Source: JAVBMJ01 sp031551275
GTDB taxonomy: Bacteria; Bacteroidota; Bacteroidia; Bacteroidales; Rikenellaceae
Length of the DNA: 64,000 nt
Reading direction: 5' to 3'
NCBI GenBank assembly: GCA_031551275.1
Contig: JAVBNX010000007.1
Span: 372,001-436,000 of the forward strand
Shown here: positions 49,770 through 58,515 of the stretch, in pieces
Layout of the letters: every line of letters starts with the position of its first letter
Position numbering within the stretch: the stretch's first letter is position 1
Position numbers and translations under genes: made by a program
The notes under the pieces: model-generated
Told to the model about the DNA's origin: nothing
Databases searched by the model: none
Seen by the model: the letters and a program-made list of their open reading frames with translations, nothing else

Positions 49770-51010
49770 TGCTGGTTACCCGTTAAGGATTTATAATTCT
49801 CATACTGAAGTATATACTGCAATTCATGCAGCTCTTTGGCGCACTTCGCCTCGGCTTCCGAGTTGGTCTCGCGCACCAGGTCGGCGACGGTGGCCGTCCC
49901 GTTCTCGTACTTGATCTCGGTCGCCTTGCGCACCGATTCGCGCAGTTCCACGATCCGCCCGTCCTCTTTCAACTGCCCGGAACTGGCCTCCATATCGCCC
50001 CGCGAACGGCTCATGTCCAAACGCGTGTTGTAGAGGAAGGTCTCCCGCTGCAACTCGACCTGCGACTGGCTGAGTTTGAGCAGCCCCCGGTCGTTATTTT
50101 TCGTATACAACCCTCCGATATCCCATTTCAAACTGATCCCCGCCACCAGAATGTGATTAAGTTTGGACATGCCCAGATCCATCCCCGGAGCCAGCCCCAC
50201 GGCGAATCCGGTCAACCCCACCTGCGGCATCAACCGCGTGGTGATCATCTTGTTCTGCGCTTTTATAAGGTCCCCCTGGCTGTCGTAAACGTCCAACTCC
50301 AACCGCCTGATCCCGGTAGGTAGCGCGCCCAACGGCATGGCGGGACGCGAGAGCTGCACATTCCCGCCCATCGGCACCCCGGCCATCTCGCCCAGAACCT
50401 CGAGGTATGCCCTGCGCGCCGCCTGCGCCTCGATCATCTGCTGCTTGATCCCCAGCCGCTCGGCGATCAGCGCGTCCCGGTCCGATGCCGTCGCCGCCCC
50501 GTTGGATAAAGCCACCTCCACCCGCTTCTGGTTGGCCCCGAGCGTCGAATCGGCCAACTCCAACGTCCGTACCTTGCAGTCGAGCATCAAAACCCCCAGG
50601 TACAACTGGTTTACCTGCTCGTCCAACCGCGCCAACTGCGCCTCCAATGTCGCCTGGTCCACGTCGGCTTGCGCCTCGGCCATCTTTTTGCGCGCCGAGG
50701 AGATCCCCCCGTCCCAAATCGGTTGGGTCAACTGCACCAGCCCGATCACCTTCTGGTTCACGCCCGAGGAACTCCCCCCGGTCAAAGAGGGCATCCCCTG
50801 CACGATCCCCCCGATCCCCGTGATGCTCAACTGGGGCAGCCACCCCCGCGCCGCGTTGGAGAGGTTCAGCTCTTTGCTCCGCTCGGTCAGCTCACGCTGT
50901 TTGATCAGGGGATAGTTCTCCCGCGCCATCCGCCTGCACTGCTCCAGGGTCTGCCCCCGCGCAGGGAGTAGCGCCGTCACCCCGGCCAGGAGAAAAAATA
51001 TGCGTTTCAT
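49766..51010 (-). CDS. TolC-family outer-membrane efflux protein
   Basis: The 414-residue protein has a signal peptide (FFLLAGVTALLPARGQ) and the two-repeat outer-membrane efflux plan. Helical motifs are LEQCRRMARENYPLIKQRE, LNLSNAARGWLPQLSITGIG and the second repeat KAQNKMITTRLMPQVGLTGF, with coiled-coil helices between. It forms the trimeric outer-membrane exit for the ABC export machine. It overlaps both neighbouring genes by four bases at each end. Confidence 0.94.
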   Translation of the reverse strand: MKRIFFLLAGVTALLPARGQTLEQCRRMARENYPLIKQRELTERSKELNLSNAARGWLPQLSITGIGGIVQGMPSLTGGSSSGVNQKVIGLVQLTQPIWDGGISSARKKMAEAQADVDQATLEAQLARLDEQVNQLYLGVLMLDCKVRTLELADSTLGANQKRVEVALSNGAATASDRDALIAERLGIKQQMIEAQAARRAYLEVLGEMAGVPMGGNVQLSRPAMPLGALPTGIRRLELDVYDSQGDLIKAQNKMITTRLMPQVGLTGFAVGLAPGMDLGMSKLNHILVAGISLKWDIGGLYTKNNDRGLLKLSQSQVELQRETFLYNTRLDMSRSRGDMEASSGQLKEDGRIVELRESVRKATEIKYENGTATVADLVRETNSEAEAKCAKELHELQYILQYENYKSLTGNQQ

Positions 51011-51654
51011 GGTCTTAAACTGTTTAATGCCGTTTCGGTTATCTGTTTCTTGCGCTGTTGGACAAAACTTTCCACCTGCGCCGGGTCCATATCCAGCACG
51101 CGGGTAAATACGGGCTCGGCGATAAAGAAGAAGGCGTTCAACGACACGACGGTCATCAGCAGGTCGAACAATTCGATCTGCCGTACCCGCCCCGCCGCGA
51201 TCTCGGCCTTCAGCAGCGCCTCGAAGCGTCCCGCCGCCGAGAGCATCTCCTCCCCGACCTGCTCTTTGATCGCCGCGATCCGCTCGGGGTGGAGCCTGAG
51301 CTCGCTCACGATCAGCCAGGGCAGCCCGGGCGAGGCGGCCATCATGGAGAAGTGCCGTTCAATAATCCTGCCCAACTGCACGGCGAAGGGCTCGCCCGCG
51401 TGGTCCGATGTGAAGAGCCCGGAGATGAACGCCCTGGCTTTCTGCTGGAAAATACGTTGGAAAAGCGTCTCTTTCGTGCGGTAATAATAGTGCACCAGCG
51501 CCTGGTTGCACCCCGCCTCGCGGGCGATCTCGCTGATCGAGACCAGCGCGTAACCCCGCTCCAGGAAGAGGCGCTCGGCCGTTTCGAGGATCACCTGCTC
51601 CATATTGCGCGAAGTCTCCTGCATTTCAGGACTATTTATCACGTTTTTCGCCAT
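51007..51654 (-). CDS. TetR/AcrR-family regulator (CecR-like)
   Basis: ATG 51654 (MAKNVINSPEMQETS) gives a 215-residue TetR protein; ATG 51663 is possible. The helix-turn-helix is in LFLERGYALVSISEIAREAGCNQALVHYYYRTKETLFQRIF (key segment SISEIAREAGCNQALVHYYY). The C-terminal ligand domain is about 130 residues. It is the first gene of the seven-gene leftward export operon. The gene is preceded by an 8-8-8 palindrome TTATTTAA-N8-TTAAATAA (51676-51699), a candidate self-operator placed just downstream of the promoter. Confidence 0.93.
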   Translation of the reverse strand: MAKNVINSPEMQETSRNMEQVILETAERLFLERGYALVSISEIAREAGCNQALVHYYYRTKETLFQRIFQQKARAFISGLFTSDHAGEPFAVQLGRIIERHFSMMAASPGLPWLIVSELRLHPERIAAIKEQVGEEMLSAAGRFEALLKAEIAAGRVRQIELFDLLMTVVSLNAFFFIAEPVFTRVLDMDPAQVESFVQQRKKQITETALNSLRP

Positions 51655-51675
51655 TGACCACACAATTTAATACTA

Positions 51676-51699
51676 TTATTTAAATGATCTATTAAATAA
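51676..51699. promoter_or_regulatory. Candidate TetR operator palindrome
   Basis: TTATTTAA and TTAAATAA are perfect inverted copies separated by eight bases. The element sits between the -7 box (51712-51705) and the TetR start at 51654, where binding would block initiation. It is the only perfect palindrome I noticed in that gap. Confidence 0.5.
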
Positions 51700-51704
51700 C
51701 AATG

Positions 51705-51735
51705 CAAAAGTAGTGCGAAAATCCAAACTTCCAAA
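51705..51735 (-). promoter_or_regulatory. Promoter of the TetR-led export operon
   Basis: On the minus strand TTTG (51735 to 51732) and TACTTTTG (51712 to 51705) are separated by 19 bases, a full match to the Bacteroidota promoter pattern. Most of it lies inside the inverted repeat at 51706-51751. Confidence 0.65.
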
Positions 51736-51751
51736 TTTTCGCACTACTTTT
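51706..51751 (-). terminator. Long inverted repeat, probable terminator of the response regulator gene
   Basis: A perfect 17-base stem (51706-51722 / 51735-51751) with a 12-base loop lies 13 bases after the response regulator stop. The minus-strand arm ends CTACTTTTGC, giving a short T-run. The stem also contains the -7 box of the downstream export operon. Confidence 0.65.
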
Positions 51752-51763
51752 TAAATGCTTTCG

Positions 51764-52486
51764 CTAATTCGCCTGCACCTGGGAAACCTCCACGCCCTGA
51801 TCGAGCAGCGACTCGGGCACCTCGAATTTGTAGCCCACGCCCTTGATGGTAACGATAAAGTCCTCGCCGATCTTCTCCCGCAGCTTGCGGATGTGCACGT
51901 CGATGGTCCGATCGCCCACGATCACGTCGTCTCCCCAGATCGACTGGTAGATCTGCTCGCGGGTAAATACCTTGTGGGGTTTGGAGGCCAACAGTTCGAT
52001 CAGGTTGAACTCCTTGCGGGGCAGCTCGTGTTTCTTTCCGTCGATCACCACCAGGTGGCGTTCCCGGTCTACGACGATCTTTCCGTAAGCCAGCCCGTCG
52101 TCGGGGATGTGGCGTTTGAGCAGGGCTTTGACGCGGCTCATCAACACCTTGATCTTGATGGGCTTTGTGATGTAGTCGTCCGCGCCCGCCTCGAATCCGT
52201 CGATCTGGGAGTAGTCGTCGGCCCTTGCCGAGAGCATGGCGATGGTCGTGGAGTCGAATTGGGGTTTGGAGCGCAGCACGCGGCAGGTTTCGATGCCGTC
52301 CATTACGGGCATCATCACGTCGAGCAAGATTAGGTCGGGATGGGTTTCCATCGCCACGTCGATCGCCTGCTTTCCGTTGAGGGCTGTCAAGACGTTATAC
52401 CCCTCTTTGCTCAGGTTGTAGCCTACAAATTCGAGGATATCGGATTCGTCGTCGACGAGCAGCACAGTCTTTTTCATAGTCGCCAT
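51764..52486 (-). CDS. OmpR/PhoB-family response regulator (RprY-like)
   Basis: The 240-residue protein has a receiver domain with acidic pair D12-D13, phospho-acceptor D56 (LILLDVMMPVMDG), ADDYITKPIK, then a winged-helix OmpR-type DNA-binding domain (HELPRKEFNLIELLASKPHK, SIWGDDVIVGDRTIDVHIRKLREKIG). Start is MATMKKT at 52486 or MKKT at 52477. No histidine kinase is adjacent, so it is orphan in this window. It resembles the RprY class of Bacteroidota. The gene has its own -7 box and ends in the inverted repeat at 51706-51751. Confidence 0.94.
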   Translation of the reverse strand: MATMKKTVLLVDDESDILEFVGYNLSKEGYNVLTALNGKQAIDVAMETHPDLILLDVMMPVMDGIETCRVLRSKPQFDSTTIAMLSARADDYSQIDGFEAGADDYITKPIKIKVLMSRVKALLKRHIPDDGLAYGKIVVDRERHLVVIDGKKHELPRKEFNLIELLASKPHKVFTREQIYQSIWGDDVIVGDRTIDVHIRKLREKIGEDFIVTIKGVGYKFEVPESLLDQGVEVSQVQAN

Positions 52487-52512
52487 AAGGGGATCGTTTA
52501 TATGTTCAGTTA

Positions 52513-52520
52513 CAAAGCTA
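52513..52520 (-). promoter_or_regulatory. Probable -7 box (TAGCTTTG) of the response regulator gene
   Basis: The minus-strand TAGCTTTG (52520 to 52513) lies 26 bases before the start at 52486. Confidence 0.45.
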
Positions 52521-52599
52521 TAATAAGAGTGTTAACTCTCGGTTAAAAGTATGAATTATTTTCAAATAGTTGTTACAGCCGGAAAAAACGGGTAAATTG

Positions 52600-52631
52600 T
52601 TTGGGAGTCCGCCCAAAATGTCCTATTTTTG
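52600..52631 (+). promoter_or_regulatory. Bacteroidota-type promoter of the DUF349 gene
   Basis: TTTG (52600-52603) and TATTTTTG (52624-52631) are separated by 20 bases; the ATG is at 52660. Confidence 0.7.
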
Positions 52632-52659
52632 TTGGTTATCTGAACCAAAGGTCTACCTT

Positions 52660-54894
52660 ATGGCAACCAAAACGACCCAACCCTCTGTCGATGAGCAGAA
52701 TCCCGATTTGATCGCGGATCAGCCCACTACCGAAAACAACGCTGAAAACCCCGCCGAGGCTTCCGTCGAAGCTCCCGCCGAGCCCCCCGTCGAGGCCCAA
52801 CCCGCCGCCGAGGCCGCCGAAGCCGATCCCGCCGCCCAACCCGCGGAGGAAGCGCCCGAAGCGGTAAAGCCTGCGAAAAAGCCCGCGAAAAAGCCCGCCG
52901 CCCCCGCCCCCGCTGAGGAGCCCGCAGAGGAGCCGGTCGTGGAGGAGCCCGCCGCACCTGCGGATGCGCCTGCCGTTGAGCCGGAAGTTGTTGCCGCTTC
53001 CGAACCTGCTCCCGAACCTGCTCCCGAACCCGCCGAAGCGCCCGCCGCCGAAGAGGAGCCCGCCGAAGCGATGGGCGAGGATTTTTCGGACGAGGAAGCC
53101 ATGCTCGCCGCCTCCGCCCCCGACCTCGACCTGGGCGAGGAGGACGAGGAGGAGAGCCACGACCACGCCTCGCTGCCCGGCGAGGATTTGAGCGGCAAGA
53201 CCAAGGAGCAGATCAACGAATATTTCGAGACCCTGATGGCCGAGCGCCCCATCCAGAGCCTTCGCCGCGACGTGGAGGGGATCAAGATCGCCTTCTACAA
53301 GATCCACCGCGCCGAGACCGAGAAGCTGCGCAAGCTCTACGAGGAGGCCGGCGGCAACCCCGACGATTTCGTCGCCCCCGACGACGCGGCGGAGATCCGC
53401 CTGAAAGAACTCTTGGGCGAGTACCGCCGCAAGAGGGACCTCTACAACTCGTCGATCGACGCGCAGAAAGAGGAGAACCTCAAGGTCAAACTCCAGATCA
53501 TCGAGGAGTTGAAAGAGCTGGTCAACAGCACCGAAACCCTGAACCACACCTTCAACGTCTTCCACGCCCTGCAACAAAAGTGGCGCGAAACGGGCCTCGT
53601 CCCGCTTTCCAGCACCAAGGAGTTGTGGGACACCTATAATTACCACGTAGAAAATTTTTACAGCTACGTCAAGATCAACAAGGAACTCCGCGACCTCGAT
53701 TTGAAACGCAACTACGAGGCCAAGGTGGCGCTCTGCGAACAGGCCGAGAGCCTGATCCTGGAGCCCTCGGTGGTCAACGCCTTCCACGCGCTGCAAAAGC
53801 TGCACGAGCAGTGGAGGGAGATCGGCCCCGTCTCCCCGGAGTACAAGGAGTCGATCTGGGAGCGCTTCAAGGAGGCGTCCGCCCGCATCAACAAGCTCCA
53901 CCAGGACCACTTCGATGACATCAAGCAGGAGCAGAAACGCAACCTCGATTTGAAAGCCGAGCTCTGCGCCAAGACCGAGGAGCTGACCCAGGGCACGTTG
54001 GTCACCCGCAAGGACTGGAACAAAGCGTCGGACAAGCTGACCGAGATACAAAAACTCTGGAAAACGATCGGTTTCGCCCCCAAAAAGGAGAACACGAAGA
54101 TCTACGAGCGCTTCCGCAAGGCGTGCGACGGTTTCTTCGAGCGCAAGCGCGAGTTCTACCTTGGCCAGAAGTCCGAGATGGACCAGAACCTCCAACTCAA
54201 GATCGACATCTGCCTGGCCGCCGAGTCCCTCTCGGGCAGCGACCAGTGGAAAAAGACGACCGACGAGCTGATCGCCCTGCAAAGGCGCTGGAAGGAGATC
54301 GGCCCCGTGCCGCGCCGCCATTCCGACGCGATCTGGAAACGTTTCCGCTCCGCCTGCGACGCCTTCTTCACGCGCAAATCGTCGCATTTCTCCTCCGTGG
54401 ACGGCGAGTACGCTGAAAACCTGTCCAAAAAGCGCGACCTGCTGCAAAAGATCGAGCAGTACATCGCCGCGGGCGAGCAGTTTTCGATGGAGGCCATCCG
54501 CGAGTTCCAGCGCGAGTGGAGCTCGATCGGCTTTGTGCCCGTCAAGCAGAAGGACTCCATCCAGGCTAAGTACAAAGAGCTGATGGACACCCTGTTCACG
54601 GGGGTCAAGGGCGGCGAGAGGGAGCGTTCGATGGAGCGTTTCCGCGGCCGTGTGACGGCGATGAAGGGGGGAGGCGACCGCAAGGTCAAGTCCGAGCGCG
54701 ACCGCCTGTTCAACCGGGTGCGCCAGCTCGAGGGCGACATCGCCACGCTGGAGAACAACATCGGCTTTTTCTCCAAATCCAAGAACGCCGAGGCGATGGT
54801 CCGCGACGTGAGGGAGAAGATCGAGAAGGCGAAGGAGGAGATGGCCCAAACGGTAGAGAAGATCAACATCATAGACCAACAAAACAACGAATAA
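52660..54894 (+). CDS. DUF349 repeat protein with Ala/Pro/Glu-rich N-terminus
   Basis: ATG 52660 is chosen because the promoter lies just upstream of it. The 744-residue protein has an N-terminal low-complexity region rich in Ala, Pro and Glu (about residues 25-175, with AKKPAKKPAAPAP). It continues with several DUF349 repeats, each about 75 residues and containing W-(K/R)-xIG: KWRETGLVPLSS, EQWREIGPVSPEYKES, LWKTIGFAPKKEN, RRWKEIGPVPRRHSD and REWSSIGFVPVKQKD. A C-terminal coiled coil follows. DUF349 proteins are helical, of unknown function. It precedes pyrG and yidC with a 15-base gap to pyrG. Confidence 0.92.
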   Translation: MATKTTQPSVDEQNPDLIADQPTTENNAENPAEASVEAPAEPPVEAQPAAEAAEADPAAQPAEEAPEAVKPAKKPAKKPAAPAPAEEPAEEPVVEEPAAPADAPAVEPEVVAASEPAPEPAPEPAEAPAAEEEPAEAMGEDFSDEEAMLAASAPDLDLGEEDEEESHDHASLPGEDLSGKTKEQINEYFETLMAERPIQSLRRDVEGIKIAFYKIHRAETEKLRKLYEEAGGNPDDFVAPDDAAEIRLKELLGEYRRKRDLYNSSIDAQKEENLKVKLQIIEELKELVNSTETLNHTFNVFHALQQKWRETGLVPLSSTKELWDTYNYHVENFYSYVKINKELRDLDLKRNYEAKVALCEQAESLILEPSVVNAFHALQKLHEQWREIGPVSPEYKESIWERFKEASARINKLHQDHFDDIKQEQKRNLDLKAELCAKTEELTQGTLVTRKDWNKASDKLTEIQKLWKTIGFAPKKENTKIYERFRKACDGFFERKREFYLGQKSEMDQNLQLKIDICLAAESLSGSDQWKKTTDELIALQRRWKEIGPVPRRHSDAIWKRFRSACDAFFTRKSSHFSSVDGEYAENLSKKRDLLQKIEQYIAAGEQFSMEAIREFQREWSSIGFVPVKQKDSIQAKYKELMDTLFTGVKGGERERSMERFRGRVTAMKGGGDRKVKSERDRLFNRVRQLEGDIATLENNIGFFSKSKNAEAMVRDVREKIEKAKEEMAQTVEKINIIDQQNNE

Positions 54895-54909
54895 ACAGCA
54901 ACAGGACAC

Positions 54910-56526
54910 ATGGCTTCATCGAAGGTAAAGTATATTTTTGTCACGGGCGGGGTAGCCTCCTCGCTGGGCAAGGGGATCATTTCGGCCTCCATCGCACGGC
55001 TTTTGCAGGCCCGCGGCTACTCGGTCACCATCCAGAAGATGGACCCCTACATCAACGTCGACCCCGGCACGCTCAACCCGTACGAGCACGGCGAGTGCTA
55101 CGTCACGGAGGACGGCGCCGAGACCGACCTCGACCTGGGCCACTACGAGCGCTTTACCTCGATCCCGACCTCGAAGGAGAACAACGTGACCACCGGGCGC
55201 ATCTACCGCTCGGTAATCGACAAGGAGCGCCGGGGCGAATACCTGGGCCGCACGGTTCAGGTCATCCCGCACATCACCGACGAGATCAAACGCCGGATCA
55301 AGATGCTGGCCACCAAGAAGATCTACGACATTGTGATCACCGAGATCGGCGGCACGGTGGGCGACATCGAGTCGCTGCCCTTCATCGAGACGGTCCGCCA
55401 GCTGAGGTACGAGATGGGCCCGCAGAACACGGCCGTGGTGCACCTCACGCTGATTCCCTACATGAGCGCCTCGGGTGAATTGAAGACCAAGCCGACCCAG
55501 CACTCCGTCAAAACGATGCTCGAGAACGGACTCCAGCCCGATATGCTCGTGTTGCGCACCGAGAAAAAGCTCTCCAACGAGATCAAAAAGAAGGTGGCTT
55601 TGTTCTGCAACGTGGACGCCGACGCGGTCATGGAGTCGATCGACGTGCCGACCATCTACGAGGTCCCCGTGCGCATGGCCGACCAGAAGATGGACGAGGT
55701 CCTGCTGCGCAAGCTGGGCCTTCCGACCGACAGCGTCCGCGACATGGAGGCCTGGAACGAGTTCCTGGGCCGCATCAAACACCCCAAGACCACGGTCGAC
55801 ATCGCCCTGGTCGGCAAATACACCGAGCTTCCCGACGCCTACAAGTCAATCGTCGAGGCCTTCGTCCACGCCGGCGCAGCCAACCTGGCCAAGGTTAAGC
55901 TCCACTACGTCAACGCCGAGAAGATCTCGCCCGAGACGGTGGGCCAGGCCCTGGGCCACATGGACGGCATCCTGGTCGCCCCCGGCTTCGGCCACAGGGG
56001 GATCGACGGCAAGATCTCCGCCGTGCAGTACGCCCGCGAGAACAAAATACCTTTCATGGGCATCTGCCTGGGCATGCAGTGCGCCGTGATCGAGTTCGCC
56101 CGCAACGTACTCAAGCTCAGTGACGCCGGCTCGGCCGAGATGGGCGACGTGGAGAACCCCGTCATCGATTTGATGGAGGAGCAGAAGGGGGTTACCGAGA
56201 AGGGCGGCACTATGCGGCTGGGCGCCTACCCCTGCCAACTGGAGAAGGGCTCGCGCTGCGAGGGGATCTACGGGAAAGAGATGATCCAGGAGCGCCACCG
56301 CCACCGCTACGAGTTCAACAACCGCTACCTGGACGCCTTCCGCGAGGCGGGCCTCAAACCCACGGGCATCAACCCCGATTCGGGCCTGGTCGAGATCATC
56401 GAGTTGGACAACCACCCCTGGTTCGTCGGCGTCCAGTTCCACCCCGAGTACAAGAGTTGGGCCATGCACCCCCATCCGCTTTTCGTCGATTTCATCAAGG
56501 CGGCCATCCAGAATAAAGAGAAATAA
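54910..56526 (+). CDS. pyrG: CTP synthase
   Basis: The 538-residue enzyme converts UTP, ATP and glutamine to CTP. The synthetase half shows FVTGGVASSLGKGIISASIA and KMDPYINVDPGTLNP, EDGAETDLDLGHYERF and GGTVGDIES. The C-terminal class I glutamine amidotransferase half has the nucleophile cysteine in GICLGMQCAVIEFAR and the HPE triad segment in FVGVQFHPEYKS. It sits between the DUF349 gene and yidC, seven bases before yidC. Confidence 0.97.
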   Translation: MASSKVKYIFVTGGVASSLGKGIISASIARLLQARGYSVTIQKMDPYINVDPGTLNPYEHGECYVTEDGAETDLDLGHYERFTSIPTSKENNVTTGRIYRSVIDKERRGEYLGRTVQVIPHITDEIKRRIKMLATKKIYDIVITEIGGTVGDIESLPFIETVRQLRYEMGPQNTAVVHLTLIPYMSASGELKTKPTQHSVKTMLENGLQPDMLVLRTEKKLSNEIKKKVALFCNVDADAVMESIDVPTIYEVPVRMADQKMDEVLLRKLGLPTDSVRDMEAWNEFLGRIKHPKTTVDIALVGKYTELPDAYKSIVEAFVHAGAANLAKVKLHYVNAEKISPETVGQALGHMDGILVAPGFGHRGIDGKISAVQYARENKIPFMGICLGMQCAVIEFARNVLKLSDAGSAEMGDVENPVIDLMEEQKGVTEKGGTMRLGAYPCQLEKGSRCEGIYGKEMIQERHRHRYEFNNRYLDAFREAGLKPTGINPDSGLVEIIELDNHPWFVGVQFHPEYKSWAMHPHPLFVDFIKAAIQNKEK

Positions 56527-56532
56527 CGGATA

Positions 56533-58494
56533 ATGGATAAACAATCTGTGATCGGACTGTTGCTGATCGGCGCAGTCCTTATAGGCTTTTCGGTTTACAA
56601 TTCCCAGGAACAAAAAAAACGCGTCGAGGAGTACCGCCTCAAACAGGAGGCCGCCCAACTCGTCCAGGACAGCATCGAGCGCGTCGAGGCTAAGAACGCC
56701 CCCTTCGAGCAGCCCCAAACGGGTCAACAGCTTCAGGCCGGAGAACAGGCCCCTGCCGTCGAGCAACCCGCCGAGACCCCCGGGGAGCGCAAACTCCGCG
56801 AGTTCGAATCCAATTTCGGTCCCGTGCTGGCCGCGGCCACCGTGGGCGAGGAGCAATTCCGGGTCCTGGAGAACGACGTGGTCAAACTCTACCTCTCCAA
56901 CAAGGGGGGCCGCGTGGCCGCCGTCGAGCTGAAGGATTACAAGACCTACGGCAAGAAACCCGAGGACCGCCAGCCCTTGATGCTCTTCGCGGGCAACAGC
57001 TCGAGGTTCGACCTCTCCTTCTTTTTGCAGTTCAACGCGGGCAAGAACCTCGAACTCCACACCGAGAATTTCTACTTCGAACCTTCGCAGCAGTCCGATG
57101 TGGCCCTGGCCGAGGGGCAGGAGGCCGCGAGCTTTTTGATGCGCTTGCCCGTCGACTCCCTCGCCTCGATCGACTTTATCTACACCCTCAAACAGGGCGA
57201 GTACATGGTCGATTTCGACGTGCGTTTCAACAACATGGCCCCCCTTCTGGTCAACCAGTCGACCATAGGCCTGGCCTGGGAGAACACCGCGCCCCAGACC
57301 GAGAAGGGCTACGACAACGAGAACAACAACACCGACATCGTCTACAAATACCCCGGCGAAAAGGGCGTCGAGAAGCTGGGCCTGAGCAAAGGCGAGAAAG
57401 AAAAGAGCGTCCCGACCAAGATCGAGTGGATCTCCTTCAAAAAGCAGTTCTTCAGCTCGACTCTGATCGCCAAAGAGCCTTTCACCGACGCGCAGCTCCA
57501 CTACCGGACCATCGCCGAGGGCAGCGGTTTGATCAAACGTTTCGACATCCAGGCCTCGGTACCTTTCTCGGCCAACACCGAAGAGTACAAATTCAATTTC
57601 TATTTCGGCCCCAACAAATACTCGCTGCTCAAGAGCTACGACCTGAGCATGGAGCGGGTCATCCCCCTGGGCGGCTGGATCATCGGTGTGGTGAACCGCT
57701 GGCTGGTCATCCCCTTGTTCGACATCCTGGGCAACCACATCGCCAGCTTCGGCCTGATCATCTTTTTGCTGACCCTGATCGTCAAGCTGCTTATCATGCC
57801 CTTGACCTACAAGTCCTATTTGTCGATGGCCAAGATGCGGCTCTTGAAGCCCGAGATCGAGCAGATCAACGCCAAATACCCCGACCAGAAGGACGCCGTC
57901 AAGAAGCAGCAGGCGACCATGGAGCTCTACAAAAAAGCAGGTGTGAGCCCCATGGGGGGCTGTTTGCCCATGCTGATCCAGTTCCCGATCATCATCGCTT
58001 TGTTCCGGTTCTTCCCCGCCTCGATCGAGCTTCGGGGCAGGAGTTTCCTCTGGGCCGACGACCTTTCCGCCTACGACAGCATCTGGGACCTGCCCTTCAC
58101 GATCCCCTTCTACGGCGACCACATCAGTTTGTTCGCCTTGCTGATGGCCGTGACGATGTTCTTTTCCTCGAAGATCAACTACGACCAGAGCGCGGGCTCC
58201 TCACAACAGCTGCCGGGCATGAAGTTCATGATGCTGTACATGATGCCGGTCATGATGCTGCTCTGGTTCAACAGCTACGCCAGCGGCCTGACCTATTACT
58301 ACACGCTCTCGTCGCTGATTACCATCATCCAGACATGGGGCTTCCGCTACCTGGTCGACGATCAGAAACTCCACGCCCAGATGAAGGCCAATGCCAAAAA
58401 GCCGGTCAAGAAGTCGAAGTTCGCCCAGCGTTACGAGGAGATGCTCAAAAACCAGCAGCAAGCCCAACGGGAGGCGGCCAAAAAGCGCAGGTAA
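56533..58494 (+). CDS. yidC: Membrane protein insertase YidC
   Basis: The 653-residue protein is the Gram-negative form. It has an N-terminal membrane helix (GLLLIGAVLIGFSVYN), a periplasmic beta domain (about residues 90-340), and the conserved membrane core (about 370-600) with GLIIFLLTLIVKLLIMPLTYKSYLSMAKM, KAGVSPMGGCLPMLIQFPIIIALFRFFPASIELRG and GLTYYYTLSSLITIIQTW. A Lys-rich C-terminus follows. It inserts inner-membrane proteins with or without SecYEG. Confidence 0.97.
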   Translation: MDKQSVIGLLLIGAVLIGFSVYNSQEQKKRVEEYRLKQEAAQLVQDSIERVEAKNAPFEQPQTGQQLQAGEQAPAVEQPAETPGERKLREFESNFGPVLAAATVGEEQFRVLENDVVKLYLSNKGGRVAAVELKDYKTYGKKPEDRQPLMLFAGNSSRFDLSFFLQFNAGKNLELHTENFYFEPSQQSDVALAEGQEAASFLMRLPVDSLASIDFIYTLKQGEYMVDFDVRFNNMAPLLVNQSTIGLAWENTAPQTEKGYDNENNNTDIVYKYPGEKGVEKLGLSKGEKEKSVPTKIEWISFKKQFFSSTLIAKEPFTDAQLHYRTIAEGSGLIKRFDIQASVPFSANTEEYKFNFYFGPNKYSLLKSYDLSMERVIPLGGWIIGVVNRWLVIPLFDILGNHIASFGLIIFLLTLIVKLLIMPLTYKSYLSMAKMRLLKPEIEQINAKYPDQKDAVKKQQATMELYKKAGVSPMGGCLPMLIQFPIIIALFRFFPASIELRGRSFLWADDLSAYDSIWDLPFTIPFYGDHISLFALLMAVTMFFSSKINYDQSAGSSQQLPGMKFMMLYMMPVMMLLWFNSYASGLTYYYTLSSLITIIQTWGFRYLVDDQKLHAQMKANAKKPVKKSKFAQRYEEMLKNQQQAQREAAKKRR

Positions 58495-58515
58495 TCACCC
58501 CCTTACAGGAACGCC

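Noticed and set aside
52636..54909. A long minus-strand open frame antisense to the DUF349 gene, and a similar one at 55846-58122 antisense to pyrG and yidC.
   Set aside because: They shadow well-supported genes, have compositionally biased translations and no upstream promoter.
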